Part shown: one piece after another, positions 5,145 to 5,356 of the stretch | Layout of the letters: every line of letters starts with the position of its first letter | Numbering within the stretch: the stretch's first letter is position 1 | From: Vampirovibrionales bacterium | GTDB lineage: Bacteria > Cyanobacteriota > Vampirovibrionia > Vampirovibrionales > JAJTHC01 | DNA: 5,356 nucleotides | NCBI GenBank assembly: GCA_021299615.1 | Contig: JAJTHC010000082.1 | Coordinates: forward strand, 1 to 5,356 | Direction of reading: 5' to 3' | Notes under the pieces: model-generated | What the model saw: only the letters and a program-made list of their open reading frames with translations | Told to the model about the DNA's origin: nothing | Databases searched by the model: none | Program-made: the position numbers and the translations under genes

Positions 5145-5356
5145 TATAGCCAAGTTTAGAGTTTTCTGTACAGTAGGCTCCTAGTATCCACCTATACGCT
5201 ATTCAATCGTTTAATTGGTATAGCCGAATTGATAATTTTCTGTACAGTGTCTATACGTTGTCGCTACGATTATTTTGTTCTGTTATGTAGGTCTGTCTAC
5301 ACGCCCTCACAAAATAATCTAGGCTCCTAGTCTAGCCTACTGTACAGAAAACTCTA
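5145..5356. repeat. Repeat element C: composite unit with perfect 23-bp inverted ends
   Basis: The outer arms 5157-5179 and 5334-5356 are perfect reverse complements over 23 bases (arm begins TAGAGTTTTCTGTACAG). Between them are a first symmetric site GTAGGCTCCTAG (5173-5184), a 49-base module shared with element D (5174-5222), and a second partial copy of the left end (5218-5247, containing TTTTCTGTACAGT). These are followed by the core with its 11-bp stem GATTATTTTGT (5268-5278) / ACAAAATAATC (5309-5319) and tip hairpin TGTAG-GTCTGT-CTACA (5286-5301), and a second site CTAGGCTCCTAG (5319-5330). It begins 12 bases after the preceding stop codon. The outer arm ends exactly at the window edge, so the element or its flank may continue beyond. 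Confidence 0.85.

Overview
The window looks like a chromosomal stretch of a bacterium with ordinary bacterial gene structure: ATG or TTG starts, Shine-Dalgarno sites of the GAGGA/AAGGAG type, and moderate, slightly AT-leaning composition. It encodes a Gram-negative-style lipoprotein, a fluoride channel, a SIMPL-domain protein and a peptide-type ABC ATPase. I cannot name the taxon from sequence alone. No rRNA, tRNA, transposase or phage gene is visible.

Layout. On the minus strand, the first 24 codons of an unidentified gene run off the left edge (1-72). They are followed by a repeat element (D, 141-284) and a lipoprotein with an alpha/beta-hydrolase fold (343-1626), which carries two very acidic low-complexity tracts and appears to have lost its catalytic residues. 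Divergently on the plus strand come crcB/fluC (1725-2153, TTG start), repeat element A (2156-2303), a membrane-anchored SIMPL/DUF541 protein (2379-3122) with a strong hairpin terminator (3131-3167), and repeat element B (3185-3303). After that lies a three-gene plus-strand unit: a 62-residue hypothetical protein (3395-3583), a DppF-like ABC ATPase (3641-4711) and a 144-residue protein that may have an NTF2-like fold (4698-5132) and overlaps the ABC gene by 14 bases. Element C (5145-5356) follows and reaches the right edge.

How the genes relate. The last three plus-strand genes are probably co-transcribed: they are closely packed, with no terminator between them. The ABC ATPase has no permease or binding-protein partner in view. 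The other genes appear to be independent units with unrelated functions.

The most unusual content is the intergenic DNA. Each of the three larger gaps, and the right-hand end, holds a member of one family of modular, nested inverted repeats. The modules recur in different combinations and orientations. A small hairpin at the tip is conserved by a compensatory base change. One copy (A) has its core inverted relative to copy B although both keep the same right flank. The second notable point is the lipoprotein that looks like a catalytically dead alpha/beta hydrolase.
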